A DNA stretch of 64,000 nt. It comes from Chamaesiphon sp. 336R_metabinner_41. Its GTDB lineage: Bacteria; Cyanobacteriota; Cyanobacteriia; Cyanobacteriales; Chamaesiphonaceae. Below, one piece after another: positions 1 through 7,442 of the stretch. A program made the position numbers and the translations under genes. Within the stretch, counting starts at the first letter, position 1, and each line of letters begins with the position of its first letter. Below the pieces are notes generated by a model. It ran no database searches. It was not told the origin of the DNA and was given only the letters and a program-made list of their open reading frames with translations. Location: NCBI GenBank assembly GCA_025359915.1, contig JANYDE010000039.1, forward strand, positions 1 to 64,000, written 5' to 3'.

Positions 1-132
1 TTCACTCAAACATAGGCTGCGCTTGCGTTTTCGCACTTGCAAATCATGACTAAGCAATTGACTTTGCCACCGCTGTTCAAAAACTTGACAGAAATCATCG
101 ACGGAGCAAAATAGTTCTTCTACACTATGCAT
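1..132 (-). CDS. IS982-family transposase, N-terminal part (runs off window)
   Basis: The minus strand reads from ATG at 132 to the window edge without a stop (44 codons), beginning MHSVEELFCSVDDFCQVFEQ and continuing with a basic RKRKRSL stretch. The 'LF..VDDFCQ.FE..W' opening and the following Arg/Lys-rich segment match the N-terminus of IS982-family DDE transposases as I know the family. The catalytic part lies outside the window, so it cannot be said whether the element is intact. I could not recognise its terminal inverted repeat between 133 and 202. Confidence 0.7.
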   Translation of the reverse strand, partial: MHSVEELFCSVDDFCQVFEQRWQSQLLSHDLQVRKRKRSLCLSE

Positions 133-202
133 AAGGCAATCAAGGTTAGTTGGTTAGTTGGTACTTCCAGACTACCTGTTTTGCCCCTTTTTTGCTTTTT
201 CC

Positions 203-1012
203 TTATCCCGAACTCACGTTAACTAATACAGCCACTCGATCGTCATCGATAATTGCTTGTTGAACTTGATCGCTAAAGCTTTGAATTTCGGCTGAGAATG
301 ATCGAATCGGATACTCGCTATGGATTTTACCGACGCGGCTTTTATAGCCGCTTAGAATCACAGCTAGGTCATAGGTAGCCTTACTAATTAATGGGGCTAA
401 ATCTTTGGCACAAATTGTATATTGACGCTTACCTTTTTCAAAGGTCTCAACCTGTACCCAGATATCATATTCTTGCCAGTAGGCAGACACATAACCCAAT
501 ACTTCCAGTCGATCTCAACTGGTGAATCGATCGACTGGATAATAAAAATATCGCTCCCAATAATACTGGGTAATCAGATCCGGTTTGCCCAAAATCTTGA
601 GAATATTTTTGACAGTGATTTCTTCCAATCGATTGAGCACATACTCGATCGGAATACTATCCCGACTAACTAATTGGACAATCGGAGTTTGGGCAACTAA
701 GACATCTTTATGTCTACGATCGGGTGAAGCTGGATCCGGAGTAATATAATTCCAGAGTTCATTAAATTCATATTGAATGCTGTCCGAAAATACATTTAGA
801 ATATTTGCCCACCAGGAATATTGTTTGCGACTGAGTGCATCAGCAACATCACTAAAAAAATCAGCACTCCGTTTCGCTAAGTTCCACGTATCATTAACAA
901 CAATATTCGCGAAAAAACTTACATCTAAATCCCGATTGAGTGGTCGCCATCCGGCGGCTAATAGTCCTTTACTTTGAGAATTATTATTTTGGTTAAAATC
1001 TCCGTATCCCAT
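203..1012 (-). pseudogene. Hypothetical protein split by an in-frame TGA
   Basis: An ATG ORF (1012 down to 515, 165 aa, starting MGYGDFNQNNNSQSKG) ends at TGA 517-515. The same frame then stays open for about another 100 codons, to 203. The downstream half has no ATG near its beginning; the first usable start is TTG at 499, and the residues straight after the stop (DRLEVLGYVSAYWQEYDIW) read like a continuation. The simplest reading is one gene of roughly 270 codons interrupted by a nonsense mutation. Two translationally coupled genes, the second starting at CTG or TTG, is the alternative. I do not recognise the family; the protein is soluble-looking, with no signal peptide or membrane segment. 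It lies next to an IS982 element. Confidence 0.5.
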
Positions 1013-1070
1013 ATTAATTGTTTATCTGTGAATTTTGCTTCTAGAGCGTTATGTACGCTTTAAGCGATCA

Positions 1071-1637
1071 TCATGCTGTTAGTAGTTTTAGATACTGTGG
1101 CGGTACATTATCCACCAACCACACATCGTTGTCTGTACAGTAGAAGTCATGACCATTGCTTTCCATAAGGACTGCATTCACGCCGATGACGATACTTTTC
1201 CCGCGTCTACCACCTGCCTCATGAGCCACACTCAGATTTGTGGTGAGATGAACGTGATGACGAGACATTTTTTGCAATCCTGTCTGTAAAATTGCGGTTA
1301 CGGCTTTGACATGAGTGCCATGATAAAGAATCGCCGGAGGAGTCCGCACGGGAAGCTGCAAGTCTACCTCGGTAGAATGTCCCTGATTGGCGCGAATTAA
1401 ATCGCCGGAATCATCAAATGAAAAACGTTGTTTGTCATTGCTTTCTACTACCTGCTTTAGCTCGGATAGACTAATATCAAATCCATTTTTTGATGTTGCT
1501 GCCAATAGTTCCTGGACAGCAACCCATCCACCTGGCAAGAGTTCCAATCCAATCCGTTCCGGCTGATGGCGCAAGTGTTTAGATAGATATTTACTGATTT
1601 TAACGCAGCGTCGAGAATTTAGCAGATCGTTTGTCAT
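1071..1637 (-). CDS. kptA: RNA 2'-phosphotransferase, Tpt1/KptA family
   Basis: This 188-residue protein has the usual length and order of KptA. An N-terminal winged-helix half (SKYLSKHLRHQPERIGL, GGWV.V.ELL) is followed by the NAD-binding ADP-ribosyltransferase half (IRANQGHS, LYHGT, GL..M.RHHVHLT). Tpt1/KptA enzymes transfer the 2'-phosphate from RNA to NAD, giving ADP-ribose 1'',2''-cyclic phosphate. In bacteria the physiological substrate is uncertain because they lack the eukaryotic tRNA ligase pathway. The Arg-His-His-Arg type catalytic elements are represented by KHLRH, RANQGHS and RHHVHL. The gene stands alone, divergent from the M3 peptidase gene. The start is the ATG at 1637, preceded by an AGGAG-like site on the minus strand. 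Confidence 0.9.
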   Translation of the reverse strand: MTNDLLNSRRCVKISKYLSKHLRHQPERIGLELLPGGWVAVQELLAATSKNGFDISLSELKQVVESNDKQRFSFDDSGDLIRANQGHSTEVDLQLPVRTPPAILYHGTHVKAVTAILQTGLQKMSRHHVHLTTNLSVAHEAGGRRGKSIVIGVNAVLMESNGHDFYCTDNDVWLVDNVPPQYLKLLTA

Positions 1638-1748
1638 AGGAGAATTGGGAGTTTAGGTTGGTCGGTAATCTAGCTAACCGATCTCCAGCATACTCATAAT
1701 TCGATCGAGGATAATATCTATATACTTAAATTCGCTCGCCCTAAATAT

Positions 1749-3830
1749 ATGTTACCTCTTCTCCAAGGTCAGGGATTACCACCATTTCCAGATATTACCG
1801 CCGCACAAGTCGTTCCGGCGATTACCGAACTGCTGACTGAAGCGAACGCAGCATTAACCCAGCTTGAAGCTAATATTATCCCCACCTGGGCGGGATTGGT
1901 CGAACCACTCGATCGAATCATCGAAAAAATCTCCTGGAGTTGGAGTATCGTCGGACATCTGATGGGTGTCCAAAATAGTCCCGAACTTCGCGCCGCACAT
2001 GAAGAAATGCAGCCCCAGACGGTGGAGTTTTGGATGCGATTGGGACAAAGTACCGCGCTCTATCAGGGTTATAAAGCGATTCAAGCTAGCCCCGAATTTG
2101 CCAGCTTCGACGTTGCTCAAAAACGAATTATCATCGCTGCAATCCGTGATATGGAGCTATCTGGAGTCTGTTTAACCGGAGAACAAAAGCAGCGATTTAA
2201 TGAGATTCAGTTAGCACTCGCCGAAATCGCTAATAAGTTCTCGAATAACGTCCTCGATGCGACTAAAGCCTATAGTCTCACCCTGACTAAACCAGACGAA
2301 ATTACCGGACTACCAGCCAGTTTACTCGGACAAGCCGCCCAATCCGCCAGAGCAGCCGGACATCAAGCAGCTACGCCTACAGATGGCCCATGGGTACTGA
2401 CCTTAGATGCTCCCAGCTTTGGGCCATTTATGCAACACAGTCAAAGACGAGACTTGCGCGAGCAAATCTACAAAGCCTATGTCAGCCGCGCCGCATCTGG
2501 GGAATATGATAACTTAGGGAATATCGATCGGATCCTCGAATTACGCCGCGAGATGTCCAATATCCTCGGCTTTGCCAACTTTGCCGAACTCAGCCTCGCC
2601 AGTAAAATGGCACCCAACGTCGCCGCCGTCGAAAGTCTACTCGAATCCCTCCGCAGTGCTAGCTTTGAAGCCGCCAAACAGGATCTCGAAAATCTCCGCG
2701 CCTTCGCCATCTCCAAATCCGCAGCCGAAGCCAACGATCTCAAACACTGGGATCTAGCTTACTGGTCGGAACGCCTGCGGGAAGATAAGTTTGATTTCAA
2801 CGCCGAAGAATTGCGCCCCTATTTCCCCCTCGAACAAGTCCTTTCCGGCTTATTTAACCTCGCGCACAAACTCTTTGGCATCACCATCACCGCCGCCGAT
2901 GGACAAGCACCCATCTGGAATCCCGACGTGCGCTACTTCCAAGTCGCCAACGAGCAACAGCAACCCATCGCCTACTTCTACCTCGACGCATATAGTCGCC
3001 CCGCCGAAAAACGCGGTGGTGCATGGATGGCAGATTGCGTCAGCCGTGCCAAAATGACCGATGAAGCTGGCTCTACCGTCCGTTTGCCTATTGCATACCT
3101 AACTTGCAATCAAACGCCCCCAGTGGACGGTAAACCCAGTCTGATGACCTTCGGCGAAGTCGAAACCCTGTTCCACGAATTCGGACATGGCTTACAGCAC
3201 ATGCTCACCACCGTCGATTTTGTCGGTGCGTCGGGAATTAGTAACGTCGAATGGGATGCCGTCGAACTACCCAGCCAATTTATGGAAAACTGGTGTTACC
3301 ATCGCCCCACCCTCCTCAGTTTGGGCAAACACTATGAAACTGGCGAATCTCTACCCGAACACTATTTCCAAAAAATCCTCGCCGCGCGGACATTTATGAG
3401 CGGTAGTGGAATGCTCCGCCAAATCCACTTTAGCTGGCTAGATCTCGAACTCCACGGACGTTATATCCCTGGCGGCGCAGAAACCGTCCCCGATGTCCGC
3501 AATCGCCTCGCCAAAATTAGTATGGTAATTCCGCCATTACCCGAAGACAATTTCCTCTGCTCCTTCGGACATATTTTCGCTGGCGGTTATGCGGCTGGTT
3601 ACTATAGCTACAAATGGGCGGAAGTCTTGAGTGCAGATGCTTTCGCGGCGTTTGAAGATGCGGGATTGGATGATGCAGACGCGATCGGCACCACCGGACG
3701 ACGATTCCGCGATACAGTACTATCGCTGGGCGGTAGTCAGCACCCGATGGAGGTATTTACCGCTTTCCGTGGACGCGAGCCAGATCCAGCGGCGTTGTTG
3801 CGTCACAATGGTTTAGTTGCGGCGAAGTAG
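1749..3830 (+). CDS. prlC: M3-family oligopeptidase A
   Basis: At 693 residues this is full length for the oligopeptidase A/PrlC branch of the M3 zinc metallopeptidases. The zinc-binding motif HEFGH is at about residues 476-480 within ETLFHEFGHGLQHM. The third ligand region follows in NVEWDAVELPSQFMENW. The C-terminal signature (CSFGHIFAGGYAAGYYSY, with a Tyr-rich substrate-binding loop) is intact. The enzyme is cytosolic and degrades short peptides, in E. coli including cleaved signal peptides. There is no signal peptide. It starts at ATG 1749 and is monocistronic, with a weak palindrome of the dispersed GGTAGGGG family just downstream that may act as its terminator. Confidence 0.95.
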   Translation: MLPLLQGQGLPPFPDITAAQVVPAITELLTEANAALTQLEANIIPTWAGLVEPLDRIIEKISWSWSIVGHLMGVQNSPELRAAHEEMQPQTVEFWMRLGQSTALYQGYKAIQASPEFASFDVAQKRIIIAAIRDMELSGVCLTGEQKQRFNEIQLALAEIANKFSNNVLDATKAYSLTLTKPDEITGLPASLLGQAAQSARAAGHQAATPTDGPWVLTLDAPSFGPFMQHSQRRDLREQIYKAYVSRAASGEYDNLGNIDRILELRREMSNILGFANFAELSLASKMAPNVAAVESLLESLRSASFEAAKQDLENLRAFAISKSAAEANDLKHWDLAYWSERLREDKFDFNAEELRPYFPLEQVLSGLFNLAHKLFGITITAADGQAPIWNPDVRYFQVANEQQQPIAYFYLDAYSRPAEKRGGAWMADCVSRAKMTDEAGSTVRLPIAYLTCNQTPPVDGKPSLMTFGEVETLFHEFGHGLQHMLTTVDFVGASGISNVEWDAVELPSQFMENWCYHRPTLLSLGKHYETGESLPEHYFQKILAARTFMSGSGMLRQIHFSWLDLELHGRYIPGGAETVPDVRNRLAKISMVIPPLPEDNFLCSFGHIFAGGYAAGYYSYKWAEVLSADAFAAFEDAGLDDADAIGTTGRRFRDTVLSLGGSQHPMEVFTAFRGREPDPAALLRHNGLVAAK

Positions 3831-3843
3831 TCAGCGGATTAGA

Positions 3844-3893
3844 GGTAGGGGCAATGTCTTGTTTAGCGAACCGCTTCATGAATTGCCCTTACC
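3844..3893. repeat. Dispersed GGTAGGGG..ATGAATT palindrome, imperfect copy
   Basis: The left arm GGTAGGGGCAAT pairs imperfectly with ATTGCCCTTACC. The middle contains TTCATGAATT, the same core as the near-perfect copy at 7149-7186 and the perfect copy at 63129-63180. All three lie directly after protein genes, so they may serve as transcription terminators. Confidence 0.5.
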
Positions 3894-4002
3894 TAATCCA
3901 TCTATCATGATGCTCTAATTGTGAGATCTATAAATTTCTTGAATAACCGATCCGAAGCAACGATCGACTAAAATACAATTTAAGTCTAGACAAGATGATG
4001 TT

Positions 4003-4293
4003 GTGAGGAAAACGCCAGTCGATTTGTATCGCATGGGAAATGCGATCTCTTCCCGAATGGAGAATATCCGAGTTAAGGATATCGATATCTATGAGAGTGA
4101 CGGGAAAATGTGGGTAGCCGCAAACTCAGGTGGTATTTCAACATTTTCAATCAGAGGAAGTGGCAAAAACTGTACGAACAGCTTTGACTATACCTGTTGC
4201 TCAGGTTTTTTGAGGAATCGAAATTTCTTGATCGGCACCACCGGACTAAAATCTCAAGTGGGGCATAATTTTTGGAGTGTGGAGAAATATTGA
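4003..4293 (+). CDS. Tse2-like ADP-ribosyltransferase toxin, probably a decayed fragment
   Basis: The first half of this 96-residue ORF (GTG start, MRKTPVDLYRMGNAISSRM, then DIDIYE and ANSGGISTF) resembles the N-terminal half of small cyanobacterial proteins with a Tse2-type ADP-ribosyltransferase toxin domain. After GSGKN the sequence loses the Trp-rich 'GNHW' type C-terminal half expected for that family and becomes Cys-rich and unfamiliar, so a frameshift or deletion is likely. I made this assignment from memory of the family. No antitoxin gene is recognisable beside it. It lies in a decayed stretch with Uma2 and HicB remnants. Confidence 0.4.
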   Translation: MRKTPVDLYRMGNAISSRMENIRVKDIDIYESDGKMWVAANSGGISTFSIRGSGKNCTNSFDYTCCSGFLRNRNFLIGTTGLKSQVGHNFWSVEKY

Positions 4294-4317
4294 TGTTGCT
4301 CGTTCGCGTAGCGTACC

Positions 4318-4860
4318 ATGGATAATCGAATTAGCGACGATATTGACTTGCGATTGCTTCAGCTTGCTGATGCGGCGGAGCTATTTGCACTGACTGATGC
4401 CAATCGGATTTATTTGCGCCGATGGCTGCCGTGGCTGGATATTATTAATCAGGTTGACGACACCCGAAATTTTATTGCCAGAACAATGAAGCAGTTTGCC
4501 GATAATGAAGGTTTGGTAGCGGCTATTTGTGATAGTGGCAGGATTGTGGGCTTAGTTGGCTTTAACCGGATTGAGCAGCAAGATCGGATTGGGTATATTG
4601 GCTATTGGTTAGCTGAATCTGCTTGTGGCAAGGGAATCATGACCAAAGCTTGTCTCAGTTTGATCGATTATGGCTTTGCTACGCTGAAACTCAATCGAGT
4701 TGTAATTACTTGCGCCACCGAAAATCACCGCAGTCGGGCAATTCCGCTCCGGCTTTGTTTTACCCATGAAGGTGTTGTTCGCGATGCTGAATGGCTCTAC
4801 AAGCAATTTGGCGACCATGATATCTATGCTCTGTCTGTTGAAGACTGGAATAAATCATGA
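4318..4860 (+). CDS. GNAT-family N-acetyltransferase, RimL-like
   Basis: This 180-residue protein shows the order of a RimJ/RimL-type GNAT acetyltransferase: an N-terminal LRLLQLADAAELF segment, an LRRWLPWLD motif, an acetyl-CoA loop region (GYWLAESACGKGIMTKAC, the usual Q/RxxGxG/A position reading ACGKGI) and the C-terminal RAIPLRLCFTHEGVVRDAE segment typical of ribosomal-protein-serine acetyltransferases. The family transfers acetyl groups to protein N-termini or small amines; the substrate here is unknown. The start ATG at 4318 immediately follows a dispersed repeat fragment (TCGCGTAGCG), so its upstream signals may have been rearranged. Confidence 0.85.
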   Translation: MDNRISDDIDLRLLQLADAAELFALTDANRIYLRRWLPWLDIINQVDDTRNFIARTMKQFADNEGLVAAICDSGRIVGLVGFNRIEQQDRIGYIGYWLAESACGKGIMTKACLSLIDYGFATLKLNRVVITCATENHRSRAIPLRLCFTHEGVVRDAEWLYKQFGDHDIYALSVEDWNKS

Positions 4861-4870
4861 GTGAGTATTT

Positions 4871-4957
4871 TGTAGGTTGGGTTAAGCATTGCGAAACAAA
4901 GGCGAACACACCAACATCCTAGAAATGTTGGGTTTCATTCTTCAACCCAACCTACCA
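4871..4957. repeat. MITE-like repeat, copy A (TGTAGGTTGGGT...ACCCAACCTACC)
   Basis: The element starts TGTAGGTTGGGT and ends AACCCAACCTACCA, giving terminal inverted repeats. Its interior 'CCTAGAAATGTTGGGTT' and 'CATTCTTCAACCCAACCTACC' recur at 35333-35468, and its right end recurs at 5329-5374. It has no coding capacity. This resembles a non-autonomous miniature transposable element; the parent transposase is not in the window. Confidence 0.65.
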
Positions 4958-5025
4958 TAAAAGATGTGGATCGATAACTGTCGATCGATAGAAACCTGAA
5001 TATTGAGATTAAGATCCACATTGAT

Positions 5026-5268
5026 TCAATCGCGTAACCATCCAAATAACTCGCCTAATCCGAGCTGAAAATCCTTGGCAAATTTAGGTACAGGTAAGAT
5101 GTCAATCTCTTCATCAAATACTTGAGTCGATCGATCTACAGCACTGTGTTTTCCCTGCGGCATTGGCTTTTGAATAATTTGACCATCAATGAACTCATTT
5201 GCTGGCTTGGTTTCTGGTATCAGTAAAAATTCCGCCAAGGTCATGACTTTAACAGGAGATTGAACCAT
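5026..5268 (-). pseudogene. Uma2 (DUF820) family nuclease-like gene with internal deletion
   Basis: The 80-residue ORF joins a typical Uma2 N-terminus (MTLAEFLLIPETKPANEFIDG, IIQKPMPQGKHS) directly to a typical Uma2 C-terminus (VFDEEIDILPVPKFAKDFQL, then LFGWL). Normal family members are about 185-200 residues, so roughly 110 residues of the core are missing. The missing part includes the PD-(D/E)XK-like catalytic segment (PD..V.EV.S). The reading frame survives across the deletion. It is almost certainly non-functional as a nuclease. A complete relative is at 50819-51406 and a C-terminally truncated one at 46405-46806. Confidence 0.75.
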
Positions 5269-5328
5269 ATTTGTTCACCTAGATTCCAATTTAATTCTAT
5301 TATACATAAACAATCCCACAGCAAATCG

Positions 5329-5374
5329 GTTTCATTCTTCAACCCAACCTCCCATAAAAGATTTGGATCGAACA
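5329..5374. repeat. MITE-like repeat, right-end fragment (copy B)
   Basis: The segment GGTTTCATTCTTCAACCCAA and the following CCT-CCCATAAAAGAT..GGATCGA duplicate 4931-4976, including about 20 bases beyond the element end. This suggests that a longer stretch was duplicated locally rather than the element alone transposing. Confidence 0.6.
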
Positions 5375-5405
5375 CTTCTCGATCAAGTGTCTTAGAATAG
5401 AGACT

Positions 5406-5654
5406 ATGATTAAATATGAAATGACGATTGTTTGATCTGAGGAAGATGACTGTTGTTTAGTAGGTTTCCCAGATTTACCTGGTCAAAAATGGCGAACTCA
5501 TGGTGATACTTATGAGACGGCAGTGAATCATGGTGTTGAAGCTTTGGAATCTCTAATGATTGCTGATGAAGCTAGTGGTGAGTCTCTACCAGAGCCAAAA
5601 ACTATAATAATCTCTACGAAGTTCCCGAAATTCTCCGACACTTTGGCAATTTAG
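5406..5654 (+). pseudogene. HicB-family antitoxin-like ORF with nonsense codon
   Basis: From ATG 5406 the frame reads MIKYEMTIV, then TGA at 5433-5435. It continues as SEEDDCCLVGFPDLPGQKW, HGDTYETAVNHGVEALESL and GESLPEP. The order 'beta-strand, D.C..G.PDLPG...HGDTYEEA..N..EAL' is the partial RNase H fold of HicB antitoxins. Relatives usually have an aromatic residue, often Trp, at the position occupied by the TGA, so TGG to TGA is a simple explanation. After PEP the frame may also have shifted: another frame gives a plausible tail (NLYEVPEILRHFG) ending at 5678-5680. No hicA toxin gene is visible next to it. Confidence 0.55.
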
Positions 5655-5694
5655 CCACAATTCCTTTGATCGATAATTAACTCCAAACACGCCC

Positions 5695-7131
5695 ATGTCC
5701 ATTACTTCATCACCAGTAACTACTAAACCGCTCTGGGGCAATGCTTTTGCTCATCCCGCTCCCGAATTTCCGCACACACAATTACCGATCCTTGCAGGTG
5801 TGATACCATCTGGCTTGTGCGGCACCCTCTACCGAAATGGTCCAGGAAGGCTTGAAAGGGCTGGCAAGCGGGTGGGGCATTGGTTTGATGGAGATGGGGC
5901 AATTTTAGCGGTAACGTTTGCTGATGGGGCTGCTAGTGGGTTCTACAAGTATGTTCAAACCGAGGGATATCAGGCAGAGAGTAAAGTCGATCGATGGTTA
6001 TATGGTAATTATGGAATGTTACCATCTGGCAATATTTGGGAGCGGCGGGGTAAGTCAGTGAAAAATGCGGCGAATACTTCGGTGTTGGCTTTGCCCGATC
6101 GATTATTGGCATTGTGGGAAGGTGGTGTTCCTCATGCGTTAGACTTCGATAGTTTGGAGACAATTGGTACAGATAACTTAGGTTTCAATTCGACACCATT
6201 AATTTATTCGGCACATCCGAAAGTCGATCCAATTTCGGGACATATCTATAATTTTGGGATCTCGATCGGTCTAAAATCAAAACTACATCTCTATGAGAGT
6301 GATCGCAGTGGTAAAATTATTCAGCATAGTCAAACTAAGCTGCCTAGACTGACAACTTTTCATGACTTTTTGATGGTTGGTAAGTATTTAATTTTCTGTA
6401 TTCCGCCAATCGAGATTCAAGCATTTTCAGTTGTATTTGGTTTGGCTAGTTATGGCGAATCAATTCGGTGGCAGCCGGAATTTGGTACTCAGATATTGGT
6501 GTTCGATCGAAACAATCTTAGTCTCGTGAGTAGCTGCACTGTCGAGCCATGGTTTCAATGGCATTTCGGCAATGGTTATGTCGATGTTGATGGTAATATT
6601 GTCTGCGATTTAGTCAGGTATCCAGATTTTGACACCAATCAATTTTTGGGAGAAGTTGCTACTGGTAAAACTCAAACAGAAGCCATCGGGACACTCTGGC
6701 AACTAGTAATCGATCCCATTGCTGGTAAACTAGTTAGTAACGAGAAATTAGTCGATCGTAGCTGTGAATTTCCAATCGTCGCACAGTCTCAAGTCGGACA
6801 AGAATGGCAATATACTTATTTAGCAGTTCACAAATTAGGCACTGTTTTACACCAAGAATTAGTCGGTACAATTGGCAGATTCGATCGACATCATCACACT
6901 TTAACTACTGCTGAGATTGATCGACATTTATATCCTACTGAACCGATTCATGTCATCGATAAATTCGATCGAACCAAGGGGTGGATTTTGACAGTAATTT
7001 ATGATGGAGAAAATCATCAAAGTGAAGTCTGGATTTACGATTGCAACAGGTTAGATGAAGAGCCAGTCTGTCGATTGGGCTTACCCAGTGTGGTACCGAT
7101 GGGTTTTCATGGCACGTGGAAAAATAATTGA
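5695..7131 (+). CDS. Carotenoid oxygenase (apocarotenal-cleaving type)
   Basis: This 478-residue protein is a typical carotenoid cleavage oxygenase (RPE65/ACO family). It has the N-terminal PILAGVIPSGLCGTLYRNGP signature and four His contexts that would hold the Fe(II): AHPKVDP, TTFHDF, VHKLG and the C-terminal GFHGTW. It folds as a seven-bladed propeller and splits a polyene double bond with O2. In cyanobacteria the closest characterised members convert apo-carotenals to retinal (Synechocystis ACO/Diox1), but substrate cannot be read from sequence. It starts at ATG 5695 and ends in a strong palindrome at 7149-7186. No obvious operon partner. Confidence 0.92.
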   Translation: MSITSSPVTTKPLWGNAFAHPAPEFPHTQLPILAGVIPSGLCGTLYRNGPGRLERAGKRVGHWFDGDGAILAVTFADGAASGFYKYVQTEGYQAESKVDRWLYGNYGMLPSGNIWERRGKSVKNAANTSVLALPDRLLALWEGGVPHALDFDSLETIGTDNLGFNSTPLIYSAHPKVDPISGHIYNFGISIGLKSKLHLYESDRSGKIIQHSQTKLPRLTTFHDFLMVGKYLIFCIPPIEIQAFSVVFGLASYGESIRWQPEFGTQILVFDRNNLSLVSSCTVEPWFQWHFGNGYVDVDGNIVCDLVRYPDFDTNQFLGEVATGKTQTEAIGTLWQLVIDPIAGKLVSNEKLVDRSCEFPIVAQSQVGQEWQYTYLAVHKLGTVLHQELVGTIGRFDRHHHTLTTAEIDRHLYPTEPIHVIDKFDRTKGWILTVIYDGENHQSEVWIYDCNRLDEEPVCRLGLPSVVPMGFHGTWKNN

Positions 7132-7148
7132 GAATTGCACCCAAAAAA

Positions 7149-7186
7149 TCGAGGTAGGGGAAATTCATGAATTTTCCCTACCTCGA
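7149..7186. terminator. Palindrome after carotenoid oxygenase gene
   Basis: TCGAGGTAGGGGAAATTCA is followed directly by its reverse complement with one mismatch, so the hairpin has almost no loop. It is preceded by a run of six A. The same core, AATTCATGAATT flanked by GGTAGGGG and CCCTACC, forms the 52-bp perfect palindrome at 63129-63180. Confidence 0.6.
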
Positions 7187-7370
7187 TACGATCGATGATG
7201 ACAAGAGTGGTACTGTAAAAATTGGTGATAACGATCCTCCACGCGATCGTCTAGATCTCGATTTAGTGCTGAATGTAGACAATCTGGATGATGTCAATCC
7301 TCGGATTGGCACTGGATTACAAGGTTCCTCAGAAGGCGAAGTTATCGATTTACGCGGTTTTGATGGATAA
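7167..7370 (+). CDS. Hypothetical Asp-rich small ORF, possibly a gene remnant
   Basis: A 67-codon ORF starts within the palindrome at 7149-7186 and is rich in Asp and Asn (DPPRDRLDLDLVLNVDNLDD). Beyond its TAA the same frame continues TLNVNTMTQW to a second TAA, so it may be a C-terminal fragment of a longer, eroded gene. I recognise no domain. Its start codon belongs to a dispersed repeat, which argues against a native start. The stretch 7132-7442 holds nothing else. Confidence 0.3.
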   Translation: MNFPYLDTIDDDKSGTVKIGDNDPPRDRLDLDLVLNVDNLDDVNPRIGTGLQGSSEGEVIDLRGFDG

Positions 7371-7442
7371 ACCTTGAACGTAAATACTATGACCCAATGG
7401 TAACATGATGATAGCTGAGTAGCAGATCTAGGAGCGAAATCA

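Noticed and set aside
517..5435. In-frame TGA codons (515-517 and 5433-5435) as evidence of TGA being read as Trp or selenocysteine
   Set aside because: Many intact genes here use TGA as stop and TGG for Trp, no SECIS-like hairpin was seen, and TAA interrupts a third gene. Nonsense mutation is simpler.
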